64,000 nucleotides of DNA from an uncultured Bradyrhizobium sp. (GTDB taxonomy: Bacteria; Pseudomonadota; Alphaproteobacteria; Rhizobiales; Xanthobacteraceae), in contig NZ_CANSMR010000033.1 in NCBI RefSeq assembly GCF_947648125.1, positions 1 through 64,000 on the forward strand. The letters are read 5' to 3'. Below the pieces are notes generated by a model. The model made no database searches. It was not told where the DNA came from and worked only from the letters and a program-made list of their open reading frames with translations. This document shows, one piece after another, positions 1 to 9,697 of this stretch (its first letter is position 1; each line of letters starts with the position of its first letter). The translations under genes and the position numbers were made by a program.

Positions 1-1045
1 CGATGATCGCCTGCTTGATCTCGCGATACACCATGCCCATGAAGTTCAGCGGCTGGTAGAGCTGGATCATCATCGAGTTGATCAGCACGAAATCGCCGAC
101 GGTGTGGGTGCCGTTGCGGATGCCGAACGCGCACATCAGCATGGTCGCGGTCAGCCCCGCGGTGAAGATGATCGCCTGCCCGGTGTTGAGCACGGCGAGC
201 GAGGTGTAGGTCTTCACGCTGGCCTGCTCGTAGCGCTCCATCGAGCGGTCGTAGCGCCGCGCCTCGCGCTCCTCGGCGCCGAAATATTTCACCGTCTCGT
301 AGTTGAGCAGCGAGTCGATCGCCTTGGTGTTCGCCTCGGTGTCGGAATCGTTCATCTTGCGGCGGATCTCGATCCGCCACTCGGTCGCGATGTAGGTGTA
401 GTACATGAACACGACGACCGTGATCAGCACCGCGAGCACGTAGCGCCAGTCGAACTGCCAGAGCAGCACTGCCGCCAGCAAGGTGACCTCGACGATGGTC
501 GGGATCAGCTGCAGGATCACCATCCGCACGATGGTCTCGATGCCGGAGCGGCCGCGCTCCAGCACGCGGGTCAAGCCACCGGTCTTGCGCTCGAGATGGA
601 AGCGCAGCGACAGCTCGTGCATGTGAACGAAGGTGATGTAGGCGAGCCGCCGCACCGCGTGCATCGCGACGCGGGCGAAGATGCCATCGCGCCACTGCGT
701 CAGCACCGCCATGATGATGCGCACCGCGCCGTAGCTGATCGTCATCAGCACCGGCGAGGCGATCAGCCAGACCATCCAGTTCGAGGAAGCGACCGGCGCC
801 GAGCCCGTGCCGTTCAGCGCGTCGATCGCCCATTTGAAGGTGAACGGCACCGACAGCGTCGCGAGCTTGGCGAACAGCAGCAGCACCACCGACCAGATGA
901 CGCGCATCTTCAAATCGGCGCGATCGCCGGGCCAGATGTACGGCCAGAGATGAACGAGGGTGCCGAGCAGCGTCCCCTTCTCGGCGGCCGGCGTCGTGGC
1001 CGTGGGCTGATCGGCCACGGTCACAGTCTGTTGCGGCGGCACCAT
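1..1045 (-). CDS. Atm1-type ABC exporter, membrane domain (partial, 3' end outside window)
   Basis: About 348 codons are visible; the nucleotide-binding domain lies beyond the left edge. The N-terminus is a soluble lead of about 45 residues, then membrane segments near residues 48-68, 90-115, 175-195 and 203-220. The stretch FHLERKTGGLTRVLERG (residues 149-165) and the later DSLLNYETVKYF are hallmarks of the Atm1/HMT1 half-transporter family, which exports glutathione-linked sulfur or metal compounds across the inner membrane. The chosen ATG is the first one in this frame after the upstream stop. It faces away from the LOG gene, so the 213 bp between them should hold two divergent promoters. 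The family call is firm; the substrate is not. Confidence 0.85.
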   Translation of the reverse strand, partial: MVPPQQTVTVADQPTATTPAAEKGTLLGTLVHLWPYIWPGDRADLKMRVIWSVVLLLFAKLATLSVPFTFKWAIDALNGTGSAPVASSNWMVWLIASPVLMTISYGAVRIIMAVLTQWRDGIFARVAMHAVRRLAYITFVHMHELSLRFHLERKTGGLTRVLERGRSGIETIVRMVILQLIPTIVEVTLLAAVLLWQFDWRYVLAVLITVVVFMYYTYIATEWRIEIRRKMNDSDTEANTKAIDSLLNYETVKYFGAEEREARRYDRSMERYEQASVKTYTSLAVLNTGQAIIFTAGLTATMLMCAFGIRNGTHTVGDFVLINSMMIQLYQPLNFMGMVYREIKQAII

Positions 1046-1258
1046 CAGGAGCCCGCTCTCGCCGTCATGGCGCGGCGGTCCGCTGCCACATCTTGTCCAC
1101 GATTTGCCATTGTGCCCGTCATATAGATCGTTTGAACGCGGCGTACAGGCTTATGACGAAAATTGTTCGCGATTCGCGGGAATTTGCGGGATATTTTGGC
1201 CCTCAATCCCCATATGCGAGTCTTGACCCTGTTTACGCTGCAGTGCCACAAGGATCGT

Positions 1259-1864
1259 ATGAACCAAATCAAGACTGTCTGTGTTTATTGCGGCTCCGGC
1301 CCCGGTAACAATCCCCGCTTCGTTGAAGCTGCCATCGCACTCGGCAAGGCCTTTGCCGACAACAACGTGCGCCTGGTCTACGGCGGCGGCTCGATCGGCC
1401 TGATGGGCGCGGTCGCGAAATCCACCCTCGATCATGGCGGCTCCGTCACCGGCATCATTCCGGAATTCCTGCGGGCGCGCGAGAATGCGCTGACCTCGGT
1501 TCAGGAAATGATCGTCACGCCCGACATGCATGAGCGCAAGCGGCTGATGTTCGAGCGCTCGGATGCGTTCGTCGCGCTGCCCGGCGGCATCGGCACGCTG
1601 GAGGAGCTGGTCGAGCAACTGACCTGGCAGCAGCTCGGCCGTCATCACAAGCCGATCCTGCTCGCCAATATTGATGGTTTCTGGGAACCCCTGCTCTCGC
1701 TGCTGAGCCACATGCGCACGACCGAGTTCATCCGCGCGACCCTTCCCATCAACGTGCTGATGGCCGACCGCGTCGACGACATCCTGCCGCGGCTGCGTTC
1801 GGCGGTGGCCGGCAAGCCGGCGGCCGCAAAGGAGCTCGCGCCCGAAGTGGCGCGGCGGCTGTAA
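1259..1864 (+). CDS. LOG family protein (cytokinin riboside 5'-monophosphate phosphoribohydrolase type)
   Basis: A 201-residue Rossmann-fold protein. Family motifs are GGGSIGLMG near residue 43, MHERKRLMF near residue 90 and PGGIGTLEE near residue 110; the last two carry the Arg and Glu needed by LOG enzymes, which release free base from nucleoside 5'-monophosphates. The start was set at MNQIKTVCVYCG because that is where the family begins; the frame stays open 96 bases further upstream, but that part is unlike the family. In soil bacteria the true substrate may be a general AMP-like nucleotide rather than a cytokinin. Single gene, convergent with the VOC gene 3 bp away. Confidence 0.88.
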   Translation: MNQIKTVCVYCGSGPGNNPRFVEAAIALGKAFADNNVRLVYGGGSIGLMGAVAKSTLDHGGSVTGIIPEFLRARENALTSVQEMIVTPDMHERKRLMFERSDAFVALPGGIGTLEELVEQLTWQQLGRHHKPILLANIDGFWEPLLSLLSHMRTTEFIRATLPINVLMADRVDDILPRLRSAVAGKPAAAKELAPEVARRL

Positions 1865-1867
1865 CCC

Positions 1868-2245
1868 CTACTCGCTCGGAAACGTCACGGCCTCGATGCG
1901 ATTGCCGTCGGGGTCGAGGATGAAGGCGGCGTAATAGCGCACGCGGTCGTGCGGGCGCAGGCCCGGGGGACCATCGGAGAGGCCGCCTGATGCCAGCGCG
2001 GCGGCGTGGAAGGCATCGACCTCGGCAGTGGTCTTCGCGCGCAGGCAGATATGGCTGCCGCTCTCATGCGCGACCTGCGCCATCGTGGCGCGCAGATTGA
2101 TCCAGAATTCAGGATAGGTCTTGCCGAAGCCGATCGTTGCCGGCCGCGTGACCAGACGGCTCAGGCCGAGCGCGGTCAGCGTCGGCTCATAGAACCGCGC
2201 CGCGCGGTCGAGATCGCGGACGCCGACAGAGACGTGGTCGATCAT
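1868..2245 (-). CDS. VOC family (glyoxalase/bleomycin resistance-like) protein
   Basis: A 125-residue single-module VOC protein. It opens with MIDHVSVGVRDLDRAARFYE and ends with the typical LDPDGNRIEAV strand, which supplies the metal-binding Glu of the fold. Families of this size form dimers and can be metal-dependent lyases, isomerases or binding proteins; nothing here fixes the reaction. It ends 3 bp from the convergent LOG gene and is preceded by an intergenic palindromic repeat. Confidence 0.8.
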   Translation of the reverse strand: MIDHVSVGVRDLDRAARFYEPTLTALGLSRLVTRPATIGFGKTYPEFWINLRATMAQVAHESGSHICLRAKTTAEVDAFHAAALASGGLSDGPPGLRPHDRVRYYAAFILDPDGNRIEAVTFPSE

Positions 2246-2257
2246 GGGCCCTCCTGC

Positions 2258-2345
2258 CCGTCATTGCGAGGAGCGAAGCGACAAAGCAATCCATGCATCC
2301 TTGCGCGCGGAAAGGTGGATTGCTTCGCTTCGCTCGCAATGACGG
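2258..2345. repeat. Intergenic palindromic repeat, family A
   Basis: Two arms in inverted orientation (CGTCATTGCGAGGAGCGAAG at 2259-2278 and the matching right arm ending CGCTCGCAATGACGG at 2345) can pair over about 30 bases with a short loop. I recognise this sequence as a common interspersed element of Bradyrhizobium-type genomes. It fills the gap between the VOC gene and cimA. Confidence 0.8.
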
Positions 2346-2365
2346 CACCTGTTTCCTTCGCAGCC

Positions 2366-3964
2366 TTAAGCCTGCGCGCCCGATTTCACCAGCTTGTAGA
2401 ACACCGAATCCATCAGCGCCTGGAACGAGGCGTCGATGATGTTGGGCGAGACGCCGACCGTGGTCCAGCTCTCGCCGGTCTCGTCCTCGCTTTCGATCAG
2501 CACGCGTGTGACCGCCTCGGTGCCGCCATTGAGGATACGCACACGGTAGTCGATCAGCTTCAGGCCATCGATGTATTTCTGGTACTTGCCGAGATCCTTG
2601 CGCAGCGCCACATCGAGCGCGTTGACCGGACCGTTGCCCTCGGCGGCCGAGATCAGCCGATCACCGTCGACGTCGACCTTCACCACCGCAAGCGCTACCG
2701 TGACGCGCTGGCCGTTGGCGTTGTAGCGCTGCTCGACATTGACGTCGAACTGCTCGACCTTGAAATATTCCGGCACCTTGCCGAGCGTTCGGCGCGCCAA
2801 GAGGTCGAACGAAGCATTCGCCGATTCATAGGCGAAGCCCGCGGCCTCGCGCTCCTTCAGCTCCTCGACCAGGCGCGTCAGCCGCGGATCACTCTTGTCA
2901 TAGACGATGCCGGCGCGGTCGAGCTCGGCCATCACGTTGGAGCGGCCGGCTTGATCCGAGACCAGCACCTTGCGGTGGTTGCCGACGGAATCCGGCAGCA
3001 CGTGCTCATAGGTCTGCGGATCCTTCATGACAGCGGAGGCATGGATGCCGGTCTTGGTGACGAAGGCGCTCTCGCCGACATAGGCCGCATGGCGGTTCGG
3101 CGCGCGGTTCAGCATGTCGTCGAGCGTACGCGACACCTTCATCAGCGTCGCCATCTTCTCCGTGGTGACGCCGATCTCGAACTTGTCGGAAAACTCCTGC
3201 TTCAGCTTCAACGTCGGGATCAGCGAACAGAGATTGGCGTTGCCGCAGCGCTCGCCGAGGCCGTTGAGCGTGCCCTGGATCTGCCGCGCCCCGGCGCGCA
3301 CCGCGGCGAGCGAATTGGCCACCGCCTGCTCGGTGTCGTTATGGGCATGAATGCCGACATGAGCGCCGGGCACCTGCTTGACGACATCGCCGACGATGGT
3401 CTCGATCTCATGCGGCATGGTGCCGCCATTGGTGTCGCACAGCACCACCCAGCGCGCGCCGGCCTCATAGGCGGCCTTCGCGCAGGCAAGCGCATAGTCG
3501 CGGTTCTCCTTGTAGCCGTCGAAGAAGTGCTCGCAGTCGACCATCACCTCGCGACCGAGCGCCTTGGCGGCGGCGACGCTGTCGCGGATCGAGGCGAGAT
3601 TCTCCTCGTTGGTGGTCTCGAGCGCGACCCGGACCTGATAGGCGGAGGATTTCGCGACGAAGCAGATCGCGTCCGCCTTGGCTTCGAGGATGCCGGCGAG
3701 CCCCGGATCGTTCGAGGCCGAACGGCCCGGCCGCCGCGTCATGCCGAACGCGGTGAATCGCGCGTGGTCGAACGCAGGCTTCCTGCTGAAGAACTCGGTA
3801 TCGGTCGGATTGGCGCCGGGATAGCCGCCCTCGACATAGTCGATGCCGAGCGCGTCGAGCATGCCGGCGATCACCTGCTTGTCCTGCAGCGTGAAATCGA
3901 CGCCATTGGTCTGCGCGCCGTCGCGCAGCGTGGTGTCGAACAGATAAAGGCGCTCGCGGCTCAT
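2366..3964 (-). CDS. cimA: (R)-citramalate synthase
   Basis: A 532-residue DRE-TIM enzyme that condenses pyruvate and acetyl-CoA to citramalate, the threonine-independent entry to isoleucine. Seen: FDTTLRDGAQ near the N-terminus (catalytic Arg-Asp and metal Asp), the HAHND metal motif near residue 215, GLGERCGNANL, and a C-terminal LeuA-type allosteric domain. The length fits the long CimA type (TIGR00977) rather than isopropylmalate synthase. ATG overlaps the stop of the upstream GNAT gene (ATGA at 3961-3964), so it is translationally coupled in a cysS-GNAT-cimA operon. Confidence 0.93.
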   Translation of the reverse strand: MSRERLYLFDTTLRDGAQTNGVDFTLQDKQVIAGMLDALGIDYVEGGYPGANPTDTEFFSRKPAFDHARFTAFGMTRRPGRSASNDPGLAGILEAKADAICFVAKSSAYQVRVALETTNEENLASIRDSVAAAKALGREVMVDCEHFFDGYKENRDYALACAKAAYEAGARWVVLCDTNGGTMPHEIETIVGDVVKQVPGAHVGIHAHNDTEQAVANSLAAVRAGARQIQGTLNGLGERCGNANLCSLIPTLKLKQEFSDKFEIGVTTEKMATLMKVSRTLDDMLNRAPNRHAAYVGESAFVTKTGIHASAVMKDPQTYEHVLPDSVGNHRKVLVSDQAGRSNVMAELDRAGIVYDKSDPRLTRLVEELKEREAAGFAYESANASFDLLARRTLGKVPEYFKVEQFDVNVEQRYNANGQRVTVALAVVKVDVDGDRLISAAEGNGPVNALDVALRKDLGKYQKYIDGLKLIDYRVRILNGGTEAVTRVLIESEDETGESWTTVGVSPNIIDASFQALMDSVFYKLVKSGAQA

Positions 3965-4467
3965 GCGTGGCCTCCAGGCGTGGCAACGCCGTCGAGCGTC
4001 TTCTGCATCGTGGTGTTGGCGAGCCACTCGTCGTTGATGGTGACCGTATTGCGCTGCTGCGCGACGTAGCCGCGCTTGCGGAAGAATTCGAGCGCTGTGT
4101 CGCTCGCATCAACCTTCAGGGCCTTGGTGCCGCGGGCGCTCGCGATCTTCTCCAGCGCATCGCACAGCGCGCTGCCTGCACCCTGCCCGACCGCACTCGG
4201 ATGCACATAGAGCATGTCGATGTGATCGGCCCCCTTCAGCGAGGCGAATCCAACAGGCGCGCCCTGCAATGTCGCGATCAGGGTCAGCTGCCCGGCGAGC
4301 TTGTTGCCGAAGGCCTCCTCGTCGTCGGCGGCCATCGCCCAGGCTTCCTGCTGCGCCTCGCTGTAATCGTCGCCGGTCAGGTCCATGATCGACGCCGCGA
4401 AGATCGCCGCCAGCAGCGGCGCGTCGTCAGGCAGATACGGACGCAACGCGGGTGCGGATCGGCTCAT
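3961..4467 (-). CDS. GNAT family N-acetyltransferase
   Basis: A 168-residue GNAT protein. The core strand [19 protein letters not shown] (near residues 87-105) is the acetyl-CoA pyrophosphate-binding motif A, and EFFRKRGYV near residue 130 is motif B. The acceptor substrate cannot be told from sequence. Start and stop overlap cysS and cimA by four bases each, so all three genes are probably one transcript; the link with cysteinyl-tRNA synthetase looks positional rather than functional. Confidence 0.87.
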   Translation of the reverse strand: MSRSAPALRPYLPDDAPLLAAIFAASIMDLTGDDYSEAQQEAWAMAADDEEAFGNKLAGQLTLIATLQGAPVGFASLKGADHIDMLYVHPSAVGQGAGSALCDALEKIASARGTKALKVDASDTALEFFRKRGYVAQQRNTVTINDEWLANTTMQKTLDGVATPGGHA

Positions 4468-5879
4468 CGCGCAACCTCCCAGGTCGTGATCGGCTTTCCT
4501 TCGGCATCCTTGCCGTCCTTGATCGCCACGCCCATCGCCGCGAGCTGATCGCGGATCCGGTCGGACTCCTTGAAGTCCTTCCGCGCACGCGCCGCGGTGC
4601 GCTCGGCGATCAGCACCTCGACCACGGCGGCATCGACGCCGCTGGCCTGCTCCTTGCGGCCCTTCCACGCCGCCGCGCTCTCAGAGAGGAAGCCGAGCAG
4701 CCGCAGCGAGCCGGCAAATTCCTTGCGGCTCGCTTCATTGCTGGCGGCAGCATTCCGCAGGCTGTGCAGCACGGCCATGGCCTGCGCCGTGTTGAGGTCG
4801 TCGTAGAGCGCCTCGACCATCGCCGGCGATGGCGCGCCGGGCTCGGCGTCGGCCGCGACCGCATACCAGTCGTCGAGCGTCCTTGCGGCTTCCTCCGCGC
4901 TCTTCAGGGTCCAGTCCAGCGGCGAACGGTAGTGCGTTCTCAGCATGCTGAGCCGCAGCACCTCGCCCGGCCAATCGGCCAGCAGATCGCGGATCGTGAA
5001 GAAGTTGCCGAGCGACTTCGACATCTTCTCGCTTTCGATCTGCAGGAAGCCGTTGTGCATCCAGACATTGGCCATGCGGTCGGTGTGGAACGCGCAGCAA
5101 GTCTGCGCGAGTTCGTTCTCATGGTGCGGGAACACCAGGTCGATGCCGCCGCCATGGATGTCGAACTTTTCGCCGAGATGCTTCCAGGCCATCGCCGAGC
5201 ACTCGATGTGCCAGCCGGGCCGCCCCTCCACCGCAATGCCTGCCGGCGACGGCCAGGACGGCTCGCCCGGCTTCGACGGCTTCCACAGCACGAAATCGGT
5301 GTTGTCGCGCTTGTAGGGCGCGACATCGACGCGCGCGCCCGCGATCATCTCGTCGAGCGAGCGCTTCGACAGCGCACCATAGCGCGGCAGCACCGAATTG
5401 GCCGCGTTCATCGCCTGCGGCGAGAACAGCACGTGATCCTCGGCGACATAGGCAAAGCCGCCGGCGACCAGCTTCTCGATGATCGCGCGCATCTCCGGGA
5501 TGTGCTCGGTGGCGCGCGGCTGCACCGTCGGCGGCAAGCAGCCGAGCGCGGTGACGTCGTCCTGATACTGCTGGTAGGTCTGCTCGGTGACCTTGCGGAT
5601 CGCCTCGTTCAGCGGGACGCCGGGATAATCCCGCGCGGCGCGCACGTTGATCTTGTCGTCGACGTCGGTGATGTTGCGGACATAGGTGACGTGACCTGTG
5701 CCATAGCGATGGCGCAGCGCGCGAAACAGCACGTCGAAGACAACAGCGGCGCGGCCGTTGCCGATATGGGCGAAGTCATAGACCGTCGGTCCGCAGGCAT
5801 ACATGCGGACGTTATCGGCATCGAGCGGCACGAAGGGCCGCTTCTCCCGGGTCAGCGTATCGTAGAGGCGCAAATCCAT
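4464..5879 (-). CDS. cysS: Cysteine--tRNA ligase
   Basis: A 471-residue class I aminoacyl-tRNA synthetase that charges tRNA-Cys. Seen: [15 protein letters not shown] near residue 30, which contains the HIGH-type signature and the first zinc cysteine; further zinc ligands GWHIECSAM and HHENE in the middle; and [10 protein letters not shown] near residue 270. Length is normal. It is the first gene of the cysS-GNAT-cimA operon; the stop overlaps the next ATG (4464-4467). Confidence 0.97.
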   Translation of the reverse strand: MDLRLYDTLTREKRPFVPLDADNVRMYACGPTVYDFAHIGNGRAAVVFDVLFRALRHRYGTGHVTYVRNITDVDDKINVRAARDYPGVPLNEAIRKVTEQTYQQYQDDVTALGCLPPTVQPRATEHIPEMRAIIEKLVAGGFAYVAEDHVLFSPQAMNAANSVLPRYGALSKRSLDEMIAGARVDVAPYKRDNTDFVLWKPSKPGEPSWPSPAGIAVEGRPGWHIECSAMAWKHLGEKFDIHGGGIDLVFPHHENELAQTCCAFHTDRMANVWMHNGFLQIESEKMSKSLGNFFTIRDLLADWPGEVLRLSMLRTHYRSPLDWTLKSAEEAARTLDDWYAVAADAEPGAPSPAMVEALYDDLNTAQAMAVLHSLRNAAASNEASRKEFAGSLRLLGFLSESAAAWKGRKEQASGVDAAVVEVLIAERTAARARKDFKESDRIRDQLAAMGVAIKDGKDAEGKPITTWEVAR

Positions 5880-6175
5880 GGGTACCCATCCCTTGCGGCC
5901 GGGCGTCCAGTGATCTCAGAGTGATTGAGAAAAGACGGCCTCAGCCAGCGAATCGCTAGCTCATAATCTCGCGGCAAATGCTGCAGATGGCGAGGTGGCC
6001 GTTCATGGTTCCATCGTGTCTCACGGCCCCCTTATCCCGTCAAGGGGCTGTTTTCGGGCGTTTTGCAGCCCCGCGTCGCACCGAAGTCACGCCAACGCCC
6101 TCATGGTTAATCATTATTAAGGAATTGGGCGTACGGGAGGGCCTGCGGATTCCCCGCCATTTTAACTGGTGCACC

Positions 6176-6484
6176 ATGCGGCCCATTTCAGCATTGATTG
6201 CCTGCACGATCGTCCTTGTCTCCTCGGCCGCCCTGGCCGACAGCCGCGTTTTCATCGTCGCCAACCAGGCCGACGGCTACGGCATCGACCAGTGCCTTGC
6301 CCGTGGCGACCGCTGCGGCGCGTCCGCTGCCCGCGCCTACTGCCGGTCACGGGATTTTGCGCAGGCCACCAATTACCGCCGCGTCGATCCAGACGAGATC
6401 ACCGGCGCGGTTCCGCACGCCGCGAACGAGACATGCCGGGGCAATAGCTGCGGCGAATACGTCGCCATCACCTGCCAACGCTGA
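6176..6484 (+). CDS. Small secreted cysteine-containing protein
   Basis: A 102-residue protein with a clear signal peptide: MRPISALIACTIVLVSSAALA, cleavage expected after ALA near residue 21. The mature part has six cysteines (QCLARGDRCG, AYCRS, ETCRGNSCG, ITCQR), suggesting disulfides in the periplasm. I do not recognise a named domain. The frame is open further upstream, but only this ATG gives a signal peptide. The upstream 296-bp gap is richer in AT near 6107-6125, where a promoter is likely. Confidence 0.7.
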   Translation: MRPISALIACTIVLVSSAALADSRVFIVANQADGYGIDQCLARGDRCGASAARAYCRSRDFAQATNYRRVDPDEITGAVPHAANETCRGNSCGEYVAITCQR

Positions 6485-6627
6485 GCCAAGCGGCTGGATG
6501 AGCGGGGTTATTGCCACACCGGCGCCCCGGAAACGACGTGACGCTGCCCCGAGAAACGGCTATTGCAGCGGCCTTGCCCGCGCGCTTTGGCGTTGATCGC
6601 CGCGCGGCGTCGTTTTAATGGCCGGAT

Positions 6628-7764
6628 ATGCCCAATAGCTCCCGTTCTCGCTTCTCCCGCTGGTTCTTGACTTGCGCCGTGCTGGGTGGAATCGCCCTGC
6701 CCGCCGCGGATGCCCTCGCGCAGGTGCCCCCGGGCCCGCCCGGCCCGGCGCCCCAGGGCGCGCAGGCCAATCCGATGTGCGCCCGGCTCGAAGGCCAGCT
6801 GGCGGCAATCGATCGTGGCGGCGGCGATCCGGCCAAGGACGAGCAGATCCGCCGCTATCAGGACGCTGCAACCCGGCAGCAGGGCGAACTGGATCGCGTG
6901 ACCGCGCAGGCCCGGCGCATGGGCTGCGACAGCTCCGGGTTCTTGTCGCTCTTTAATAACAACTCGGCGCAGTGCGGACCGGTCAACAACCAGATCCAGC
7001 AGATGCGCGCCAATCTCGATCAAATGACCGCCAATCTCGAGCGGCTGCGCACCGGCGGGCTCGGTGGCGCCGATCGCGAGAACCAGCGCCGCTCGGTCTT
7101 GACCGCGCTGGCGCAGAACAATTGCGGCCCGCAATACGCGGCGGCCGCGCGTGGCCCCGGCAATTTCATCGAGAACCTGTTCGGCGGCGGCGGTGGCGGC
7201 AATCCCAATCCGCTGCCCCCGCCCGACGCGCAATATGGCGGGCAGTCCGGCACCTTCCGCACCGTCTGCGTCCGCACCTGCGACGGCGCCTATTTCCCGA
7301 TCTCGTTCGCGACCACGCAGGCGCGCTTCGCCGCCGACGAGCAAGTCTGCAAGGCGCAGTGCCCGGCCGCGGAAGCCAGCCTGTTCGCGTACCGCAATCC
7401 CGGCGAAGACATCAACCAGGCTGTCTCGATCAACGGCCAGTCCTACTCGTCGCTGCCGAACGCCTTCAAGTACCGCACCGAGTTCAATCCGTCGTGCTCC
7501 TGCAAGGCGGCCGGCCAGAGCTGGGCGGAGGCGCTGAAGGCGGTCGACGACCAGGCGTCCGCCGCGCAGCAGGGCGACATCATCGTCACCGAGGAGAGCG
7601 CGCGGAAGATGCAGCAGCGCGCGCAGACCAAGGCCGCCGCCGGCAAGAAGGGCGCGCCGGCCGCGGCGGCTCAGCAGCAGCCCGCCGCCGCTGACGCCAC
7701 CGCGCCCGCGAGCGACGGCCAGATCCGCACGGTCGGCCCGACCTTCATCCCGAAGAAGCAGTAA
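6628..7764 (+). CDS. DUF2865 domain-containing secreted protein
   Basis: A 378-residue exported protein. The signal peptide ends at ADALAQ near residue 32. A Gln/Arg-rich helical region (about residues 45-170) is followed by a glycine patch and then the conserved DUF2865 core with VCVRTCDGAYFPISF (near residue 210), KAQCPAAEASLF and SCSCKAAG. The tail is rich in Ala, Lys and Gln and of low complexity. The family is common in Rhizobiales and has no known reaction. The ATG at 6628 is the one giving the signal peptide. Confidence 0.85.
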   Translation: MPNSSRSRFSRWFLTCAVLGGIALPAADALAQVPPGPPGPAPQGAQANPMCARLEGQLAAIDRGGGDPAKDEQIRRYQDAATRQQGELDRVTAQARRMGCDSSGFLSLFNNNSAQCGPVNNQIQQMRANLDQMTANLERLRTGGLGGADRENQRRSVLTALAQNNCGPQYAAAARGPGNFIENLFGGGGGGNPNPLPPPDAQYGGQSGTFRTVCVRTCDGAYFPISFATTQARFAADEQVCKAQCPAAEASLFAYRNPGEDINQAVSINGQSYSSLPNAFKYRTEFNPSCSCKAAGQSWAEALKAVDDQASAAQQGDIIVTEESARKMQQRAQTKAAAGKKGAPAAAAQQQPAAADATAPASDGQIRTVGPTFIPKKQ

Positions 7765-7777
7765 GACTCATTACGTT

Positions 7778-7857
7778 TTTTGAGCACGATCTCCGCGCAA
7801 ACGCTTACGCGTTTGTCGCGTGGGAAAACCGGTCTCCACTTTTCCGGATCATGCTCT
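7778..7857. repeat. Intergenic repeat, family B
   Basis: A stretch running from GAGCACGATCTCCGCGCAAA to GGATCATGCTC, with an inner palindrome ACGCTTACGCGTTTG and inverted ends (GAGCACGAT / GGATCATGCTC). It is one of the commonest interspersed sequences in Bradyrhizobium-type genomes. It fills the space between the DUF2865 gene and nadE, both of which end here, so it may also help end transcription. Confidence 0.75.
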
Positions 7858-9607
7858 AGCCCTCAAACGCCTCCGCCGACGCGCGCGAGGTGCGCGTCAG
7901 CAGCGTCTCGTCGGGCGCCGGCAGCGCCTTGCCGAAATCGCGGAAGCGGTTGGTGATGGGATAGCGGCGGTCGCGGCCGAAATTTTTCCGCGTCACCTTC
8001 ACTCCCGGCGCCGCCTGCCGCCGCTTGTATTCGGCGATGTTGAGCAGGCGATCGACGCGGGTCACCACATCGCGGTCGAAGCCGGCCTCGATGATGGTCG
8101 CAAGCGGCTCCTCGCGCTCCACCAGCCGTTCGAGGATCGCATCCAACACCTCATAGGGCGGCAGCGAATCCTGGTCAGTCTGGTTCTCGCGCAACTCCGC
8201 GGTCGGCGGCCGGATGATGATGTTGACCGGGATCACCTCGCCCGACGGCCCAAGCGCGCCGTCCGGCTTCCAGGCATTGCGCAGGCTCGAGAGACGGAAC
8301 ACCTCGGTCTTGTAGATGTCCTTGATCGGATTGAAGCCGCCGTTCATGTCGCCATACAGCGTGGCGTAGCCGACCGACATTTCCGACTTGTTGCCGGTCG
8401 TCACCACCATGGCGCCGGTCTTGTTGGAGATCGCCATCAACAGCGTGCCGCGGGCGCGCGCCTGCAGATTCTCCTCGGTGATGTCGCGCTCCAGCCCTTT
8501 GAAGACCGGCGCCAGAATTGACTCGAAGCCGTTGACGGCGTCGGCAATCGGCAGGATCTCGTAGCGGATGCCGAGTGCGGCGGCGAGCTTGGCGGCATCG
8601 TCGAGCGACACCTGCGCGGTGTAGCGGAACGGCAGCATCACGCCGCGCACCTTGTCGGCGCCGAGCGCGTCGACCGCGATCGCGGCACACAGCGCCGAGT
8701 CGATGCCGCCGGAGACGCCGAGCAGCACGCCCGGAAATCCGTTCTTGCGAACATAGTCGCGCAGGCCGAGCACGCAGGCCGCGTAATCGGCCTTGTCGCC
8801 TTCGAGCTGCGCAGTGATCGGCCCGTTGCAGCGCCAGCCATCGGCAGTCTTGCGCCAGGTCAGCGTCGTGATGTTCTCCTCGAACGCCGGAAGCTGCGCC
8901 GCCACGGAGAGATCGGCATTCAGCGCAAACGAGGCGCCGTCGAAGATCAGCTCGTCCTGGCCGCCCATCTCATTGAGATAGACCAGCGGCAGCCCGCTCT
9001 CGGTGACGCGCGCCACCACGATCGACAGCCGGAGATCGGCCTTGTCGCGGGCATAGGGCGAGCCGTTCGGCACGATCAGGATCTCGGCGCCGGTCTCGGC
9101 CAGGCACTCGACGACATTCTCGTAATCCTCGGATTCCTCGAGCCAGATGTCCTCGCAGATCGGCACGCCGATGCGCACGCCGCGCACCGTCACCGGGCCC
9201 GATGCCGGGCCGCGCGCGAACAGCCGCTTCTCGTCGAACACGCCGTAATTCGGCAGATTGGCCTTGAAGCGCAGCGCGGCGATGCGGCCGCCGTCGAGCA
9301 GTGCGCAGGCATTGTAGAGCTTGCCGTCCTCGACCCAGGGCGTGCCGATCAGCATCGCCGGGCCGCCATCTTTGGTCTCGCGCGCCAGTTCCTCGATCGC
9401 GGCGCGGCAGGACGACTGGAACGCCGGCTTGAGCACCAGATCCTCCGGCGGATAGCCCGCAATAAACAGCTCCGACAGCACCACGAGGTCGGCGCCGTCG
9501 GCTTTCGCCTTCTCGCGCGCGGCACGCGCTTTCGCGGCGTTGCCGGTGACGTCACCGACCGTCGGATTGAGTTGCGCCAGGGTGATCTTGATCTGTTGTT
9601 CGCTCAT
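7856..9607 (-). CDS. nadE: Glutamine-dependent NAD+ synthase
   Basis: A 583-residue two-domain enzyme making NAD+ from deamido-NAD+, ATP and glutamine. The N-terminal half is a nitrilase-type glutaminase: SELFIAGYPPEDL carries the catalytic Glu and VPICEDIW (near residue 150) the catalytic Cys. The C-terminal half is the ATP-pyrophosphatase synthetase with GVSGGIDSAL near residue 300. The start MSEQQIKITLAQLNP matches the family; the frame extends 24 codons upstream without family similarity. Confidence 0.95.
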   Translation of the reverse strand: MSEQQIKITLAQLNPTVGDVTGNAAKARAAREKAKADGADLVVLSELFIAGYPPEDLVLKPAFQSSCRAAIEELARETKDGGPAMLIGTPWVEDGKLYNACALLDGGRIAALRFKANLPNYGVFDEKRLFARGPASGPVTVRGVRIGVPICEDIWLEESEDYENVVECLAETGAEILIVPNGSPYARDKADLRLSIVVARVTESGLPLVYLNEMGGQDELIFDGASFALNADLSVAAQLPAFEENITTLTWRKTADGWRCNGPITAQLEGDKADYAACVLGLRDYVRKNGFPGVLLGVSGGIDSALCAAIAVDALGADKVRGVMLPFRYTAQVSLDDAAKLAAALGIRYEILPIADAVNGFESILAPVFKGLERDITEENLQARARGTLLMAISNKTGAMVVTTGNKSEMSVGYATLYGDMNGGFNPIKDIYKTEVFRLSSLRNAWKPDGALGPSGEVIPVNIIIRPPTAELRENQTDQDSLPPYEVLDAILERLVEREEPLATIIEAGFDRDVVTRVDRLLNIAEYKRRQAAPGVKVTRKNFGRDRRYPITNRFRDFGKALPAPDETLLTRTSRASAEAFEG

Positions 9608-9697
9608 AGCTTTATGTTGTCCCGCACAACGGCAAACTGCAATGGTCGTCCGATCATGGTGCGATTGCAGAAATCGCACTGGGATCTTGGGCGCCGG

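Noticed and set aside
2006-4069. A 687-codon open frame on the plus strand
   Set aside because: It lies opposite the VOC, cimA and GNAT genes and shows only shadow-frame composition.
6107-6120. TTAA-N6-TTAA, a possible CtrA box before the small secreted protein
   Set aside because: The spacing is six, not seven, and the trailing C is missing.
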